This document shows positions 5,356-8,290 of a stretch of 8,290 nucleotides of DNA, in pieces. The position numbers and the translations under genes were made by a program. The notes beneath the pieces were generated by a model, which was not told the origin of the DNA, searched no databases, and saw nothing but the letters and a program-made list of their open reading frames with translations. Each line of letters starts with the position of its first letter. Position 1 is the first letter of the stretch. The stretch covers positions 1-8,290 of the forward strand of contig JAUVKJ010000059.1 of assembly GCA_030592145.1 (NCBI GenBank), written 5' to 3'. This stretch comes from Bacteroides sp. Its GTDB lineage: Bacteria; Bacteroidota; Bacteroidia; Bacteroidales; SM23-62.

Positions 5356-8290
5356 TACCGATCACCAGGATATCATCCACCTGGTCTATATCCCCTTTCC
5401 ATTCCTCAATGCTCGAATCAAGGATCGATTGCTGTTTCTCCATCGGCAGTTTGTGAATGGTCAGCAGAAGATGGCGGAACCTGCGGTATTTAAACTTTTT
5501 GCCTTCCGGTCCACCAAACTGGTCAGCATACCCGTCCGAGAACATGTAGATGATATCATTCTTCTGCATGTATATCTTATGGCTTTTGAAAAGTTTTCTC
5601 TCGGCAGAAAAACGAATGTCGGCACCAACGGAAAAACGATCGGCCTTTACCTCGATAATGGTCTCATTCCGAACCAGATAAAGTGGATTAAAGGCACCGG
5701 CATAATCCAGGGATTTTTCCTTGCGGTCAATGATACAGAGGGAAAGGTCCATTCCATCGTTCAGGTATACATGTTCCCCGTCTGAAAACATATCAGTGAA
5801 GTTATCATTCAGGGTATCGAGTATCATTGCCGGGTTGCTGCCCTGCTCACTGGCGGTGATCTTTCGGAACAGTTCAAACCCGATAATGGATACAAAGGCT
5901 CCCGGAACACCGTGTCCCGTACAATCGACTGCAGCGACATAGATCTTGTTCCCGTGCTGGTTGATCCAGTAAAAATCACCGCTTACAATATCCTTGGGTT
6001 TGAACAGGACAAAGGAATCGGGCAGGAGGTTCCTGAAAATTTCAGAAGTCGGCAGGAGTGCATGCTGTATCCGTTTGGCATAATTTATACTGTCCGTTAC
6101 GTTTTTGTTTTTCATGGCAAGTTCCTGCCTTTGTTTTTCGATCTCTTTGGCGGAGATCTCCTTCTCCCTGAGAATCCTGTTGCTGCGTCGCAGTCTCCTT
6201 GTACTCAGTTGAATGACAGCAAAAAGCACCAGGCTCCCGAGCACGATATACAACAGTATGGCCAATGTTTTATTCCAGAATGGGTGAGGTATGACGATCT
6301 CCATCTGTATTTCTTGGGTGGAAAACAGAAGGTCGTTGTTGGAGCCTTTCACACTAAGGGTATAGGTTCCCGGGCTCAACCTGTAAAATGTAACATAATG
6401 CTGTTCTCCGATATGGATCCATAACCCATCCTGTCCCTTCCGTACCATTTTATACAAATAGCGGTTCCTTTCAGGGGCGGTAAACTCCAGGGCAGAGAAA
6501 CGCATGGTTACTACCTCAACTCCCCTGGGTACGATGACCGTGGATACCCGGTCGAGCGCGAGTGGTTTGGACATGCCGCCCTGTTCGCGGAATCGCACAA
6601 ACTGGGTAAAAGACAGCCTGGGAGGGTAGGAATTGTACCGGATGGAATCGGGATGAAAGGTATTCAGTCCGGCAATACCGCCGAAATACATCCTGCCATC
6701 GGAATGCCTGTAGACGGATCCCGGCAGGAATTCGTAATTCTGCAGGCCGTCTGAGGGACCGTACTGAATAAATGTCTCCAGTTCCGGTTCATACCTGGCG
6801 AGTCCGCGCTCAGAGCTCAGCCAAAGATTTCCCCTGCCATCCTCCAGTATCCCGTAGATCCTCAACTCTGAGAGTTCAACCGGATCTCCGAAGAACTCAA
6901 AGCTGTTATCTTCTGCATTGTACCTGTTCAGGCCGGATGCCGTTCCGATCCACAGATCGCCACCTGAATCAATCTGAAGGGAAAAAACAGTGTTGCTGTT
7001 AATATTCAAGGACTTGTTCAGTATTCCGGCCTGGAAAAGTTCAAATTTATTTTCCCGGGGAAGATATTTAAAAAGTCCCACAGACGACCCTATCCATATT
7101 ATGCCATCAAGGTCTTCAATCACACAGTAGACATCCTGGAGATCCAGCATTTCAGTTCCATAATGGATCCGTCTGATGCTATGAATGATCCGGCCGGCAG
7201 GATCATACTTGTGTATCCCGTTGGAGGCAGCGAACCAGATCAGTCCCTCTGAATCCTCGAATACATCGTAAACATGCTGCCTGTCAAAGATCTCGCATGA
7301 AACATTTACTTTCATATCACAAAAACGGTAAAAACTCTTTGATCCGGGTTTCATCACCATGACCCCGTTCCCTGTGCCAAGCCAGAGGTTACCGTTCCGG
7401 TCACGATGTATGGCATGGATATGATCATGCGACAGGCGCCTGGAAACGACAGGCACATGGGTATTGAATTGTATGGCCCGTTTTGATCCTGTAGTGAAAA
7501 GGTTCAGTCCCATTCCACTGGTCCCGATCCAGATATCCCCGTTCTCATCCTGAAAAACGCTTGAGACCATGTTGGAAGATAATCCCTCCCAGTCCGGGTT
7601 CAGGGAATTGATCACCTCAAATTTCCGCTCCTTCTGGTCAATTTTTACCAGTCCCACGGAGGTTCCCAGCCAGAGAATCTCCGAAGCGTCCTCATACAGG
7701 GCATTTATATCCGCAAACCGTGTATGGATATCCGGCCTGTAAAATCCATTAAAGGATTCTGCACTGGAAAGGTCAGGAAGGATCTTCAGCAGTGATTCAT
7801 GTGTGCCGATCAGCAATTCCCCCTCCCTGCTTTGTGCAATGGACAGAACATTCAGTCCGCCCAGTTCCGGAAAAATGTCGCCTGCTTCCTGAAATATACC
7901 CTGCTCCCGGAGAAACAGGAAAAGTCCCCTGTCGGTCCCGCACCAGATCCTTCCTTTTCGGTCGAGGAAGACCTCACGGACATTGTTGCTGAGCAATCCG
8001 CAATTGCCGGATACACTATACCGTATGGATTCACCGGTTTCCGGGTCTAATACCTGGAGCCCGTCTTTTGTCCCGATCCACATATATCCCAGGGAATCCC
8101 GCACCATAGAATAGGATTCCTCCCTGTTTAAAGGATTAGATTCATCATAGAACAGCCCGTAGGTGGTGAATTCTTCAGTAGCAGGATCCAGGATCGCAAG
8201 ATTTCGCTCCGTCCTGCTCCATACATTGCCCTGTTCATCTATGTAAAGAGCATGGATTACCTGTTCTCCCCAGCGAACTGAATCCCCTTG
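5345..8290 (-). CDS. Two-component propeller/Y_Y_Y sensor with SpoIIE-type (PP2C) serine phosphatase output, 5' end cut by right window edge
   Basis: The frame stays open to base 8290, so the Met at 8107 is internal and 981 residues are visible. Residues 1 to about 590 hold some 12 propeller repeats spaced about 45 apart, most with a W-I/L-G-T/S core (Trp at 24, 71, 116, 207, 254, 303, 352, 399, 447, 490). Two seven-blade propellers would need about two more blades and a signal peptide upstream. A Y_Y_Y domain (about 604-667), one TM helix (675-695) and a coiled coil (697-732) follow. The cytoplasmic SpoIIE/PP2C domain (740-981) begins NYAKRIQHALLP and keeps the metal-site acidic residues: SGDFYW (Asp772), DCTGHGVPG (Asp789), GMDLSL (Asp848), FSDGYAD (Asp919, Asp923) and DD at 972-973. 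It should dephosphorylate a Ser/Thr-phosphorylated partner, classically an anti-anti-sigma protein, in response to a periplasmic ligand. Neither the ligand nor the partner is identifiable here. Confidence 0.94.
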   Translation of the reverse strand, partial: QGDSVRWGEQVIHALYIDEQGNVWSRTERNLAILDPATEEFTTYGLFYDESNPLNREESYSMVRDSLGYMWIGTKDGLQVLDPETGESIRYSVSGNCGLLSNNVREVFLDRKGRIWCGTDRGLFLFLREQGIFQEAGDIFPELGGLNVLSIAQSREGELLIGTHESLLKILPDLSSAESFNGFYRPDIHTRFADINALYEDASEILWLGTSVGLVKIDQKERKFEVINSLNPDWEGLSSNMVSSVFQDENGDIWIGTSGMGLNLFTTGSKRAIQFNTHVPVVSRRLSHDHIHAIHRDRNGNLWLGTGNGVMVMKPGSKSFYRFCDMKVNVSCEIFDRQHVYDVFEDSEGLIWFAASNGIHKYDPAGRIIHSIRRIHYGTEMLDLQDVYCVIEDLDGIIWIGSSVGLFKYLPRENKFELFQAGILNKSLNINSNTVFSLQIDSGGDLWIGTASGLNRYNAEDNSFEFFGDPVELSELRIYGILEDGRGNLWLSSERGLARYEPELETFIQYGPSDGLQNYEFLPGSVYRHSDGRMYFGGIAGLNTFHPDSIRYNSYPPRLSFTQFVRFREQGGMSKPLALDRVSTVIVPRGVEVVTMRFSALEFTAPERNRYLYKMVRKGQDGLWIHIGEQHYVTFYRLSPGTYTLSVKGSNNDLLFSTQEIQMEIVIPHPFWNKTLAILLYIVLGSLVLFAVIQLSTRRLRRSNRILREKEISAKEIEKQRQELAMKNKNVTDSINYAKRIQHALLPTSEIFRNLLPDSFVLFKPKDIVSGDFYWINQHGNKIYVAAVDCTGHGVPGAFVSIIGFELFRKITASEQGSNPAMILDTLNDNFTDMFSDGEHVYLNDGMDLSLCIIDRKEKSLDYAGAFNPLYLVRNETIIEVKADRFSVGADIRFSAERKLFKSHKIYMQKNDIIYMFSDGYADQFGGPEGKKFKYRRFRHLLLTIHKLPMEKQQSILDSSIEEWKGDIDQVDDILVIGIRP

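Noticed and set aside
8105..8107. ATG that could be taken as the start of the sensor-phosphatase gene
   Set aside because: The same frame continues without a stop to the window edge and encodes a further propeller blade (NVWSRTERNL), so this Met is internal and the gene is cut at its 5' end.
5347..8290. Repeated tryptophan-containing units considered as DNA repeats
   Set aside because: The units recur at protein level as propeller blades about 45 residues apart, but the nucleotide sequences have diverged, so they are not a DNA repeat array.

Overview
The window looks like chromosomal DNA from a member of the Bacteroidota. The evidence is the HisRS of the eukaryote-like lineage with the [16 protein letters not shown] signature I associate with this phylum, a Bacteroidetes-type HutH, a two-component propeller/Y_Y_Y receptor, weak ribosome binding sites, and an exact TAnnTTTG-type -7 element. 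No mobile element, RNA gene, CRISPR array or sign of recent transfer was seen. The DNA is almost fully coding; the longest gap between genes is 85 bases.

Layout. (1) A leftward gene set, read from 3563 down to 1: a secreted protein with a tyrosine-rich tract (2850-3563), a second secreted protein of unknown function (1993-2835), histidyl-tRNA synthetase hisS (606-1979, TTG start), and the first 181 codons of histidine ammonia-lyase hutH (1-543, cut by the left edge). Gaps are 14, 13 and 62 bases, so at least the first three genes are probably one operon. (2) A divergent 85-base region (3564-3648) holding a candidate leftward promoter. (3) A rightward gene (3649-5355) for a six-TM hybrid histidine kinase with a C-terminal receiver, whose ATP-binding lobe lacks the usual G boxes. 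(4) A leftward gene (5345-8290, 5' end beyond the right edge) for a periplasmic beta-propeller/Y_Y_Y sensor with one TM helix and a cytoplasmic SpoIIE/PP2C-type phosphatase domain. Genes 3 and 4 converge and overlap by 11 bases at their stops.

How the genes fit together. hisS and hutH both act on L-histidine: one charges tRNA, the other commits histidine to breakdown through urocanate. The two membrane signalling genes form a second theme. One is a hybrid kinase that may not be able to bind ATP; the other is a large sensor whose output is a protein phosphatase with apparently complete metal ligands. Joint function is inference from proximity only. I saw no clearly novel multi-gene system; the most unusual item is the degenerate hybrid kinase beside the propeller-phosphatase.
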